Origin: Polluticaenibacter yanchengensis | Lineage (GTDB): Bacteria > Bacteroidota > Bacteroidia > Chitinophagales > Chitinophagaceae | NCBI GenBank assembly: GCA_027854065.1 | Contig: JAQGEF010000032.1 | Coordinates: 1-42,687 of the forward strand | DNA length: 42,687 nt | Direction of reading: 5' to 3' | Shown: one piece after another, positions 26,154 to 34,116 of the stretch | How positions within the stretch are numbered: position 1 is the stretch's first letter | How the letters are laid out: every line of letters starts with the position of its first letter | Notes under the pieces: model-generated | The model's database searches: none | What the model saw: the letters and a program-made list of their open reading frames with translations, nothing else | What the model was told of the DNA's origin: nothing | Made by a program: the position numbers and the translations under genes

Positions 26154-26606
26154 TTATTGAATACCCGTCTTCCTGTTATTCCAGTCATCGTATGTCATTT
26201 CAAATTTTACCTCACCCTTTCCATGCATCCCGGTTTCTTTCCAGCCCGTTTTCCTGTAAAATGTTTCTGCCCTGGTGCCGGGTGCAGTGCCTAGCCAAAC
26301 AGTTGCCTTCGTCTGGCTAAAATACCAGTTAAGCATTACATCATGCAATTGCCTGCCGATGCCCTGTTTGTCAAAATCCGGGTGTACAAATAATGCCCAG
26401 ATATTATGATCTTCCAGGTCAGCTATTGAAAAGCCTATGATCTGATGGTCCTTTTCACATACCCATCCTTTACCTCTTTCAGTCAGAAATAGCCTGCAGT
26501 CATCGTCCGTTACCAGGGCAGGATCAGATAGTGCATTCTCTTTTACAGCATTTCTTACTACTTGGATTTGTTTGATATCGTTAATATTTGCCTCCCTGAT
26601 TATCAT
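26154..26606 (-). CDS. GNAT-family N-acetyltransferase
   Basis: 150 residues of the GNAT fold: an N-terminal IIREANINDIKQIQVVRNAV, the central strands GWVCEKDHQIIGFSIADLE and NIWALFVHPDFDKQGIGRQLHDVML, with the acetyl-CoA pyrophosphate loop Q-G-I-G-R. Then WLGTAPGTRAETFYRKTGWKETG closes the fold. No toxin-antitoxin partner (such as an RHH antitoxin) is adjacent, so it is more likely a small-molecule or protein acetyltransferase of unknown target. It is transcribed alone. Confidence 0.85.
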   Translation of the reverse strand: MIIREANINDIKQIQVVRNAVKENALSDPALVTDDDCRLFLTERGKGWVCEKDHQIIGFSIADLEDHNIWALFVHPDFDKQGIGRQLHDVMLNWYFSQTKATVWLGTAPGTRAETFYRKTGWKETGMHGKGEVKFEMTYDDWNNRKTGIQ

Positions 26607-26719
26607 AATTAATATTGAAGTTCAGACAATTATTTTTACGAATTCAATATTACTTAAAAATTGATTATCCCGGTATCAATATTCAATAACTTATACGTGA
26701 GGCTATATATAAGCAAAAA

Positions 26720-26749
26720 AACGAGGAACATTTTTTGAATGTCCTCGTT
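26720..26749 (-). terminator. Intrinsic terminator of lon
   Basis: Read leftward, AACGAGGACATT pairs with AATGTTCCTCGTT (one bulged base) and is followed by seven Ts. It is located 25 bp past the lon stop. Confidence 0.75.
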
Positions 26750-26773
26750 CTATAAAAATTGTACCAGTTAAAA

Positions 26774-29176
26774 TTATGAATTAAACAGTGCGATGTCTAG
26801 TACCTGGTTCATGGTCTTTACATAATGGAACGTTAGCCCCTGGATATAATTCGGTTCAATTTCATTCACATCTTTTTCATTCATCCAGCACATCACAATC
26901 TCTTTCATGCCCGAGCGTTTAGCTGCCAGCACTTTTTCTTTAATACCGCCCACCGGCAATACCTGGCCCCTCAAAGTGATCTCACCCGTCATTGCTAAAT
27001 AAGGTTTTACCTTCTTACCGGTAAGTGCACTTGTAATAGCTGTTAACATCGTAATGCCCGCACTAGGACCATCTTTAGGGGTAGCGCCTTCCGGTACATG
27101 AACATGAATACTACTGTTCGAAATCTTCGCCGGGTCAATATTTATTTTTTTCGCGTTGGATTTTATAAAAGTAAATGCAGCATTCGCACTTTCCTTCATT
27201 ACCTGGCCTAAGTTACCTGTCAATTGCAGTTCACCCTTGCCTTCGCTTACCGATGCTTCAATAAATAAAATATCGCCACCAACATAAGTCCATGCCAGGC
27301 CAACAGCCACCCCAGGTATATTGGCCACCTTATACAGTTCATTATTGAACTTCGGCAAACCCAGGATCTTTGTCAGGTCAGCACCGGTAACGGTAGATTT
27401 TATTTTATTATTGTTCAGTACATACTCCTTGGCTAAATGGCGCATAATATTAGCTATCTGGCGGTCCAGGTCCCTTACACCACTTTCCCGTGTATAGCTT
27501 TCCGTCAGTTTCTCAAGTACAGAGTCACTCATGTTTATTTTTACCTTACTCAACCCGTGAATTTCCTTTTGTTTAGGCACCAGGTGTCTTTTAGCTATTT
27601 CCACTTTTTCCTCAATGGCATAACCGCTCAGGTCAATTATTTCCAAACGGTCCCTTAATGCCGGCTGAATCGTACTTAAAGTATTGGCAGTAGCAATAAA
27701 CAGCACTTTACTTAAATCATATTCAAGCTCCAGGTAGTTATCGTAAAAAGTACTGTTCTGTTCAGGGTCCAATACCTCCAGTAATGCACTGGAAGGGTCA
27801 GTCCTGTGGTCGCTTCCCAATTTGTCCAGCTCATCCAGCACCATTACCGGGTTGCTGGTTTTAGCCTTTCTTATAGATTGTATAATGCGGCCCGGCATCG
27901 CACCAATATAGGTTTTTCTATGGCCCCGAATCTCACTTTCATCATGTAGCCCTCCAAGGCTCTGGCGGATATACTTTCTGCCAAGCGCATGTGCAATGCT
28001 TTTGCCCAGGGATGTTTTACCAATGCCCGGAGGTCCCACAAAACATAGGATCGGGCTTTTCATATCACCCTTAAGTTTCAGTACAGCCAAATGCTCCAGG
28101 ATGCGGTCCTTAATTTTATCCATCCCGTAATGATCATTATCCAGTATTTTTTTAGCTTTTACCAGGTCATAATGATCTTCCGTTACTTCGTTCCAGGGTA
28201 AATCCAGCAGTAAGTCCAGGTGATTATACACCACACTGTAGTCCGGTGTACTCGGGTGCATTCTTTCCAGTTTTTCAATGCCCGTTTCAAATGCTTTTTT
28301 CGCTTCTTCAGGCCAGTTTTTACTTTCAGCCTTTTTGCGCATCTGGTTAACTTCAGCACCATTTTCCCCGCCAAGCTCTTCCTTTATGCTCTTCATTTGT
28401 TGCTGAAGAAAATAATCTCTTTGCTGTTTATCAATCTCGGTACGTGTTTTATTCGTAACCTGGTCCTTTATTTTAGCAAATTGAAGCTCCCGGTTCAGGA
28501 AAGTCATCAGTTGTTCCGCACGCGCTTTAATATTGTTTATTTCCAGCAATAACTGTTTCTCTACAACATCACTGTTCAGGTTGCCACAAACAAAGTTGAT
28601 TAAAAAGTTAGGTTGCTCAATGTTTTTTAGGATAATAGAAGCTTCCGACGGAATGTTCGGAGATAGTTTAATTATTTCCGTAGCAATATCTTTTATTCCA
28701 CTGATCAGCGCCAGGAAATCATTAGAGTTATCAACTTCTTCTTCCGTTAAATATTCAATTTCTGCTTTAAAGTAAGGTTCTTCCGCCAACATTTTCTTCA
28801 AAGTAAAACGTTGCTTACCTTGGAGAATAATAGTTGTGCCGCCATCCGGCATTTTAATCAGCTTTATGATTTTAGCAACGGTACCAACGTTCACCAGGTC
28901 ACTGGCTACCGGTTCTTCCACAGAAACATCTTTCTGCGCTAAAACGGCAATGAGTTTGTCTCCTTTGTACGCATCATTAACAGCTTTCAGGCTTTTATCC
29001 CTGCCTATTGTAATGGGAATGACAACATTCGGAAACAATACTGTATTGCGTAAGGCCAAAACCGGAATTTCTGTCGGGTATAATAACGTTTTATCGTCTT
29101 CCTCATCTTCATTTACTGGAAGAATTGGCATAAACTCAACTTCGTCATCATTATTCGATAATAAAAATTTGCTCAT
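26774..29176 (-). CDS. lon: ATP-dependent protease Lon
   Basis: 800 residues, typical of LonA. It degrades misfolded and regulatory proteins in the cytoplasm. The N-terminal substrate domain is visible from IPVLALRNTVLFPNVVIPIT to about residue 230, followed by a coiled region (QRDYFLQQQMKSIKEELG). The AAA+ module has Walker A GPPGIGKTSLGKS near 375 and MVLDELDKLGSD as Walker B. The protease domain has the catalytic serine in PKDGPSAGITM (near 700) and the lysine in KEKVLAAKRSG (near 745). An acidic stretch (NDDEVEFMPILPVNEDEEDD) precedes the N domain. It is transcribed alone. Confidence 0.97.
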   Translation of the reverse strand: MSKFLLSNNDDEVEFMPILPVNEDEEDDKTLLYPTEIPVLALRNTVLFPNVVIPITIGRDKSLKAVNDAYKGDKLIAVLAQKDVSVEEPVASDLVNVGTVAKIIKLIKMPDGGTTIILQGKQRFTLKKMLAEEPYFKAEIEYLTEEEVDNSNDFLALISGIKDIATEIIKLSPNIPSEASIILKNIEQPNFLINFVCGNLNSDVVEKQLLLEINNIKARAEQLMTFLNRELQFAKIKDQVTNKTRTEIDKQQRDYFLQQQMKSIKEELGGENGAEVNQMRKKAESKNWPEEAKKAFETGIEKLERMHPSTPDYSVVYNHLDLLLDLPWNEVTEDHYDLVKAKKILDNDHYGMDKIKDRILEHLAVLKLKGDMKSPILCFVGPPGIGKTSLGKSIAHALGRKYIRQSLGGLHDESEIRGHRKTYIGAMPGRIIQSIRKAKTSNPVMVLDELDKLGSDHRTDPSSALLEVLDPEQNSTFYDNYLELEYDLSKVLFIATANTLSTIQPALRDRLEIIDLSGYAIEEKVEIAKRHLVPKQKEIHGLSKVKINMSDSVLEKLTESYTRESGVRDLDRQIANIMRHLAKEYVLNNNKIKSTVTGADLTKILGLPKFNNELYKVANIPGVAVGLAWTYVGGDILFIEASVSEGKGELQLTGNLGQVMKESANAAFTFIKSNAKKINIDPAKISNSSIHVHVPEGATPKDGPSAGITMLTAITSALTGKKVKPYLAMTGEITLRGQVLPVGGIKEKVLAAKRSGMKEIVMCWMNEKDVNEIEPNYIQGLTFHYVKTMNQVLDIALFNS

Positions 29177-29386
29177 TTAGTAATATATTAAAAGACAATC
29201 TGTCTTATTTAATCCTTGAATAATTGGGATTACTTCATTCAATATTAATGCCAATACGCTAAACGTGACGGAATGTCTGTAAAATGAAGAATAAATGATA
29301 ATGGAAGAGTGGGGTAGTTATAAGGCAGGATGATAAAACCATTATGAAACAGCTAAATTGAAAAGAAGGTAAACTTCTGAAAAAAT

Positions 29387-29412
29387 AAAAAGCAGTTGAA
29401 AAACTGCTTTTT
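29387..29412 (-). terminator. Intrinsic terminator of lipA
   Basis: AAAAAGCAGTT (29387-29397) pairs perfectly with AACTGCTTTTT (29402-29412) around four bases, just past the lipA stop at 29420. Read leftward a T-rich tract follows. Confidence 0.8.
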
Positions 29413-29419
29413 ATTTGTC

Positions 29420-30361
29420 TTAATCTATATGAACAAAACCTTTACTTTCCATCATTTTTTCCTGTTCCCAAACCCTGCGGCCATAACCTTTAAAAACATG
29501 TTTTTCGCTGTGGTAGCTACTGCGCACCAATGGCCCGCTTTCTACATAGTCAAAACCAAGTTCATAGCCGATCTCGCGTAATTCCTTAAATTCATCAGGA
29601 TGTACAAAACGATCTACCGGTAAATGTCTTTTTGTAGGTTGTAAGTACTGTCCCAGTGTAATAACGTCCACGTTCACGTTTCGCAGATCTTCCATAGTTT
29701 GGATCACTTCATCTTTCGTTTCACCCAAACCTAGCATCACACCGCTTTTGGTACGAACACCCGCTTCTTTAAGAATGCGGAGCGTTTCCATGCTGCGCCA
29801 GTACTTAGCCTGGATGCGCACTTGTTTCGTAAGGCGTTCTACTGTTTCTATATTATGACTGATCACTTCCGGGGCTGCTTCTGCCACTCTTAAAATTTGT
29901 TCCCTGTCTGCTTTAAAGTCAGGAATCAGTGTTTCCAAAGTGGTGTTCGGGCAAAGTGCTTTAACCGCTTTAATGGTATTATGCCAGATAATGCTGCCAC
30001 CGTCAGCCAGTTCATCCCTGTCCACAGAAGTTAATACCGCATGTTTGGCCTTCATTAAGAAAATAGCTTCAGCCACCCGTTGTGGTTCGTCCCAGTCTAC
30101 AGGGTCCGGTTTACCGGTAGCAACTGCACAAAAGCCGCAACTGCGGGTACAGGTATTACCAAGTATCATAAAGGTTGCTGTGCCGGCACCCCAGCATTCA
30201 CCCATATTAGGACAGTTACCGCTTTCGCAGATGGTATGTAATTTATGAGTGTCAACTAATCCTCTAACGTGTTTATATTCCTCACCGATCGGTAATTTTA
30301 CTCTTAACCAATTCGGTTTTTTTGCTTTTAAATCCGGTGATTCGCCACTAATGCAACTCAT
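29420..30361 (-). CDS. lipA: Lipoyl synthase
   Basis: 313 residues, full length. This radical SAM enzyme inserts two sulfurs into octanoyl groups on lipoyl domains of pyruvate and 2-oxoglutarate dehydrogenases and the glycine cleavage system. The auxiliary-cluster cysteines are in CESGNCPNMGEC and the radical-SAM cluster is in GNTCTRSCGFCAV (CxxxCxxC). The C-terminal GPLVRSSYHSEKHVF contains the conserved serine that ligates the auxiliary cluster. TVERLTKQVR and MLGLGETKDEV are also family motifs. A TACCTTTG box (minus strand, 30406-30413) lies 45 bp before the start and could be the -7 element, though the -33 is unclear. No lipB is adjacent. Confidence 0.96.
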   Translation of the reverse strand: MSCISGESPDLKAKKPNWLRVKLPIGEEYKHVRGLVDTHKLHTICESGNCPNMGECWGAGTATFMILGNTCTRSCGFCAVATGKPDPVDWDEPQRVAEAIFLMKAKHAVLTSVDRDELADGGSIIWHNTIKAVKALCPNTTLETLIPDFKADREQILRVAEAAPEVISHNIETVERLTKQVRIQAKYWRSMETLRILKEAGVRTKSGVMLGLGETKDEVIQTMEDLRNVNVDVITLGQYLQPTKRHLPVDRFVHPDEFKELREIGYELGFDYVESGPLVRSSYHSEKHVFKGYGRRVWEQEKMMESKGFVHID

Positions 30362-30430
30362 ATCTGTTATTTATATCTGAATGGTCGTTTAATAAAAAGA
30401 TGCTGCAAAGGTACTTTTAAAAAATGATAT

Positions 30431-31282
30431 TTATTTTCTGTTGCCAAACTCAATGGCAACAAATACATTTAAGAAAAGTTTTTTAGGGTCGTTTTTTACT
30501 AAAATAGGCATATCGGAAGTATAAAACTCTACATTAACACCTGTTTCAATAGCGCTTACAAACTCATTGTAGCGGCCATAGTCGAAACGCACCGCTCCTT
30601 TAGCAAATAGTCCCGGTTTTACTTTCAACTCCCCGAACCCTTTAAAAAATCCTGCCTTGCCGTCAATCATGTTCACATCCAAAAAGTTTTCGTCATTCTT
30701 GCTGCTGTCGCCAAGATATTTAATAGGGCCGTATTGATTAGTAGATGGGTCCAGGCTGTTTACATAATATGGTTTTAGTAAACCAACACTCACGCCACCG
30801 TAATAGATGGCAGATACTGCCACACCGTTTCTATTGCCCTTGCCACCTATAAGGTAGCTTTGACCTACCCCTATTTTTGCAAACAGGAAATTATTTTGCT
30901 TACCATAAATAAATGAATTGGAAGTAATAAAGCCACCGCCGGTCTGTAAGGTATTATATTTATATTCATGGTGGTCTTTTCTCTCGCCGATCTCAATACC
31001 GAAAAGGTTGGTCTTATTGACTGTTTTCATAAAGCCCCTTTCATAAGCAAATCCCCAGCCATCACTGTAAAGCTTTAATCCCCAGATGTTTTGAGTGCTG
31101 TACACTAAAGCGCCTTCTTCTTCCTGCCTGATAATTTTATCAATTCTTTCATTACGCTCCTGGCGTTTTTTCTCTTTTGGAGATAAAGTCTGGTTATTAT
31201 TCTGGGCAAATGATTGGGCTGAAAACAAGCCGATAAATGATGTAGCTAAAAATATTTTCTTAAACCTGATGAATTTTATCAT
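30431..31282 (-). CDS. Exported, probable outer-membrane beta-barrel protein, unknown
   Basis: 283 residues. The signal peptide ends near AQSFAQ, then a charged segment (SPKEKKRQERNERIDKIIRQ) precedes about 220 residues of alternating, aromatic-rich strands. These include GLKLYSDGWGFAYERGFM, FLFAKIGVGQSYLIGG, VAVSAIYYGGVSVGLLKPYYV and a closing LFLNVFVAIEFGNRK. The pattern and the terminal strand suggest an eight- to ten-stranded barrel. No family name is offered. It reads divergently from the OsmC gene; TATATTTG (minus strand, 31314-31321) is a candidate -7 box, with TTTG 24 bases upstream. Confidence 0.7.
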   Translation of the reverse strand: MIKFIRFKKIFLATSFIGLFSAQSFAQNNNQTLSPKEKKRQERNERIDKIIRQEEEGALVYSTQNIWGLKLYSDGWGFAYERGFMKTVNKTNLFGIEIGERKDHHEYKYNTLQTGGGFITSNSFIYGKQNNFLFAKIGVGQSYLIGGKGNRNGVAVSAIYYGGVSVGLLKPYYVNSLDPSTNQYGPIKYLGDSSKNDENFLDVNMIDGKAGFFKGFGELKVKPGLFAKGAVRFDYGRYNEFVSAIETGVNVEFYTSDMPILVKNDPKKLFLNVFVAIEFGNRK

Positions 31283-31325
31283 AAAATTCGGTGATTAATT
31301 TTAAAATTTGCTTCAAATATAAGTT

Positions 31326-31733
31326 ATGACAGCATTACTAGAATACAAAGGAGCGTTAAGATGTAACGCCATTCATACACAAAGTAACACCAGTATAGAA
31401 ACGGATGCACCAACTGATAACAGGGGTAAAGGGGAAAGATTTTCTCCTACCGACCTTACCTGTACTTCGTTGGGTACCTGTTTATTAACTACTATGGCTA
31501 TTAAAGCTACCGATATGCAAATTGAATTATCCGGTGCTACTGCCTCTGTTCAGAAATACATGAGCAAGGATGCGCCAAGACGTATTGTTCAAATTGATGT
31601 CGCTGTAAAACTACCAAAGTTGGAAATCTCGGATAAAGATAAACAAATTTTGGAAGCAACAGGACATGCCTGCCCGGTTGCCCGAAGTTTACATCCTGAT
31701 ATTGTGCAAAATATAACATATAACTGGGAGTAA
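31326..31733 (+). CDS. OsmC-family peroxiredoxin-like protein
   Basis: 135 residues. OsmC/Ohr proteins reduce organic hydroperoxides with a two-cysteine active site. Here Cys52 lies in TSLGTCLLTTMAIKA and Cys116 in ATGHACPVARSLHPD, the expected pair, and the fold's GERFSPTDLTCTSLG is present. Glu/Arg details that separate OsmC from Ohr cannot be settled by eye. It starts 43 bp from the divergent outer-membrane gene and ends at a clear terminator (31755-31780). Confidence 0.9.
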   Translation: MTALLEYKGALRCNAIHTQSNTSIETDAPTDNRGKGERFSPTDLTCTSLGTCLLTTMAIKATDMQIELSGATASVQKYMSKDAPRRIVQIDVAVKLPKLEISDKDKQILEATGHACPVARSLHPDIVQNITYNWE

Positions 31734-31754
31734 CTTTATCCCCTATAAAATTAG

Positions 31755-31780
31755 AAGTCACCGTTTTGGGTGACTTTTTT
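31755..31780 (+). terminator. Intrinsic terminator of the OsmC gene
   Basis: AAGTCACC (31755-31762) pairs perfectly with GGTGACTT (31769-31776) around GTTTTG, then Ts to 31780. Its T-tract runs straight into repeat copy C. Confidence 0.8.
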
Positions 31781-31784
31781 ATTT

Positions 31785-31939
31785 GGGGCTGTCAGCATTT
31801 GCAATAGAACTCATCATTAGTTCCGGCTATTCCCGGCTCGCTTACGCTCGGTGCTCAGGCACCGGCTTCGTACCTCGCCGCCCTGCATATCCGGCAGCCT
31901 TTAAACGGTTATACTACTATCAGGCGTCGGTGTCATAAA
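31785..31939 (+). repeat. Dispersed repeat, copy C (plus orientation)
   Basis: It begins GGGGCTGTCAGCATTTGC, then GTTCCGGCTATTCCCGGC, TCGCTTACGCTCGGTGCT, GCCGCCCTGCATATCCGGCA and GCC, ending CGGTGTCATAAA. It is the short form, closest to copy E. It starts five bases after the OsmC terminator. Confidence 0.8.
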
Positions 31940-32268
31940 TCAACAACCCAATAATGCACACGAAGAATAATTAATTATTTTCCGCTGGTAATTAAGATGG
32001 CACACCAGCCTTAAATTAAGCAAGGGAAGGGTTGGGATATGTTCATGAAATTTTAGAAATGCTGTAAGCGGAACGACACAGTTGCCCACTATTAGAACAT
32101 ACGGTTGGTACTATGATAAGCCGGGATAACCGATTGCCCATGACAGTTATCCGGGGGCTAAGGAAGATATTAGCGGGTATTATGTTTGCCGGTTACAATA
32201 CTATTTAAGATTTTTATAGCTGCCTGAGAATGAAAGCCTGGTATTAATAATACTGTTTTAGGGAAGAT
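31940..32268. other. Unique DNA between inverted repeat copies C and D
   Basis: About 330 bp with no convincing reading frame. It contains an inverted repeat GGATAAC/GTTATCC around CGATTGCCCATGACA near 32130. Together with the inward-facing copies C and D it forms a block whose two ends are near-identical. Confidence 0.4.
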
Positions 32269-32492
32269 TTTATGCAGTGGGTAATAGTCTGGTCTATCAG
32301 GTGTTGCGCGGTAGTATTCCAACTGTTGACGGGCTGCCGGATACAGCGGGCGCCGCCTGAGCGGCGGACCCGTGCAAGCACTTTGAAAATTACAACGATA
32401 CCGGATGGTATAAAAACCTGGAAGGCGCACGGGGCGGCACCCCGCAGTAGCCGGAACATATGCTAAATTGTACGGGACTGATGACAGCCCCC
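32269..32492 (-). repeat. Dispersed repeat, copy D (minus orientation)
   Basis: On the minus strand it begins GGGGGCTGTCATCAGTC (right end 32492). It continues with GTTCCGGCTACTGCGGGGTG, CCGCCCCGTGCGCCTTCCAG, a hairpin module CCGCCGCTCAGGCGGCG, GTATCCGGCAGCCCGTCAA and CCACTGCATAAA. It is the long form and is clearly related to copy B throughout. Confidence 0.78.
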
Positions 32493-32517
32493 AATAAAAA
32501 ATAAGATTGTTGATTCT

Positions 32518-34104
32518 ATGAATACGATTCTTGAAAAATTGACCTGGGTAGATTACAGTATCGTGGTGGTTTATTTGGTATTGTTAATTATTATTGGTTA
32601 CACAACAAGTGCAAAAGCTAAAAAGAAAAATGCGGATGAGACGTTGTTCCTGGCCAGTAATTCGCTTAGCTGGAGCAGTATTGGGTTAAATATGTGGGGC
32701 ACGAACGTAGGTCCATCCATGTTACTGGCATTTGCCAGTATTGGCTATACAACCGGCATCGTGGCGGGAAACTTTGAGTGGTACGCGTTCCTGTTTCTGT
32801 TTTTGCTGGCGGTGGTGTTTGCGCCAAGGTATTTATCGAGTAAGGTTTCTACGATGCCGGAATATATGGGGCGCCGTTTTGGCGATAATACCCAGCGGAT
32901 CTTAGCATGGTACGCGCTGGTGAAAATCCTGATATCCTGGCTGAGTTTAGGATTATTTAGTGGCGGTGTATTGGTGCGCCAGATATTAAATGTACCCATG
33001 TGGCAGTCAACCACCGTGCTGGTACTGTTTGCTGGTTTGTTTACTTATATGGGTGGGTTAAGGGCCATTGCCAAGATCAATGTTTTCCAGATGATCCTGC
33101 TCATATCAGTATCATTATTACTCCTTATTCTTGGTTTAAATAAAGTAGGTGGCCTGGGTAACCTGGTAAGTTCCACACCGGATAGCTACTGGACATTGAT
33201 ACAGCCTGCGAGTGATGCTAATTATCCGTGGCCGGCTATATTACTGGGCTACCCTGTAGCTGCCATTGCTTTTTTCTGTACAGATCAAAGTATGGTACAA
33301 TCAGTACTGGGGGCCAAAAACCTTAAACACGGCCAGTTGGGAGTAAGCCTTATTGGCTGGCTTAAAATATTGTCCATTCCCTTATTTATTATTCCTGGTA
33401 TTATCTGTTTTAAACTGTACCCCGAACTGGGAAAAGAAAATGCGGACCTCGCATACATGACCCTCGTGACCAATATATTTCCACAGGGGTTAAACGGGCT
33501 TGTAATAGTGGTATTGATAGCAGTACTGGTAGGTACGATCGGTTCCTCGCTCAATTCGTTAAGTACTGTATTTACAATGGATATTTACCTGAAAGAGATC
33601 AACCCGAAAGCGACTAATAAGGACCTGGTCCGTGTGGGCCGTTATACTGTATTAATAGGCTGCCTGGCTGCTATATTGATTGCGGTGGCTATTGACAGTA
33701 TCCGGGGAGTAAAATTATTTGATGTATTCCAGGCGATATTAGGGTTTATTGCACCACCGTTATCCGTCGTATTTTTACTGGCTGTTTTCTGGAAACGAAC
33801 CACCCGTAAAGCCGTTAACTTTACTTTAAGTATCGGCTCGCTGATCAGTTTAACGGTAGGGGTGTTGTACCTTTGGGTATTCCCGGCAGCGGAACATCCT
33901 TTCTGGCCCCATTACTTATTATTATCGTTTTATGTGTTCGCGGGTTTATTTATCCTGGCAGCTATTATTTCGCTGTTAGATAAAAACCCTGTGAATATTC
34001 CGATAGCAGGAGAGGATAACCTGCCTGAAACAGATCATACCGTTAAAATAGTTTGGGGCGCATTAATTACTGTAATGATTGTTTTGTATATAATATTTAG
34101 CTAA
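32518..34104 (+). CDS. Sodium:solute symporter (SSS family), probably for a sugar
   Basis: 528 residues with about 13 to 14 membrane helices. Family features are GLNMWGTNVGPSMLLAFASIG near helix 2, YMGRRFGDNTQRILAWYALV, FTYMGGLRAIAKINVFQMILL, FFCTDQSMVQSVLGAKNLKHG (SSS signature region), and GTIGSSLNSLSTVFTMDIYLK, which matches the sodium-site helix. The GLRAIA and AFFCTDQ features resemble SGLT-like members from Bacteroidota. The rhamnosidase-like gene begins 12 bp after it, so the pair probably imports a sugar, possibly rhamnose, released outside the inner membrane; the substrate is inferred from the neighbour. The start lies 26 bp after repeat copy D. Confidence 0.88.
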   Translation: MNTILEKLTWVDYSIVVVYLVLLIIIGYTTSAKAKKKNADETLFLASNSLSWSSIGLNMWGTNVGPSMLLAFASIGYTTGIVAGNFEWYAFLFLFLLAVVFAPRYLSSKVSTMPEYMGRRFGDNTQRILAWYALVKILISWLSLGLFSGGVLVRQILNVPMWQSTTVLVLFAGLFTYMGGLRAIAKINVFQMILLISVSLLLLILGLNKVGGLGNLVSSTPDSYWTLIQPASDANYPWPAILLGYPVAAIAFFCTDQSMVQSVLGAKNLKHGQLGVSLIGWLKILSIPLFIIPGIICFKLYPELGKENADLAYMTLVTNIFPQGLNGLVIVVLIAVLVGTIGSSLNSLSTVFTMDIYLKEINPKATNKDLVRVGRYTVLIGCLAAILIAVAIDSIRGVKLFDVFQAILGFIAPPLSVVFLLAVFWKRTTRKAVNFTLSIGSLISLTVGVLYLWVFPAAEHPFWPHYLLLSFYVFAGLFILAAIISLLDKNPVNIPIAGEDNLPETDHTVKIVWGALITVMIVLYIIFS

Positions 34105-34116
34105 AAGATTGCGATT

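Noticed and set aside
32170..32466. Three short open frames on both strands near 32.2-32.5 kb
   Set aside because: They overlap repeat copy D, have no start context or homology, and differ from the frames in the related copy B.
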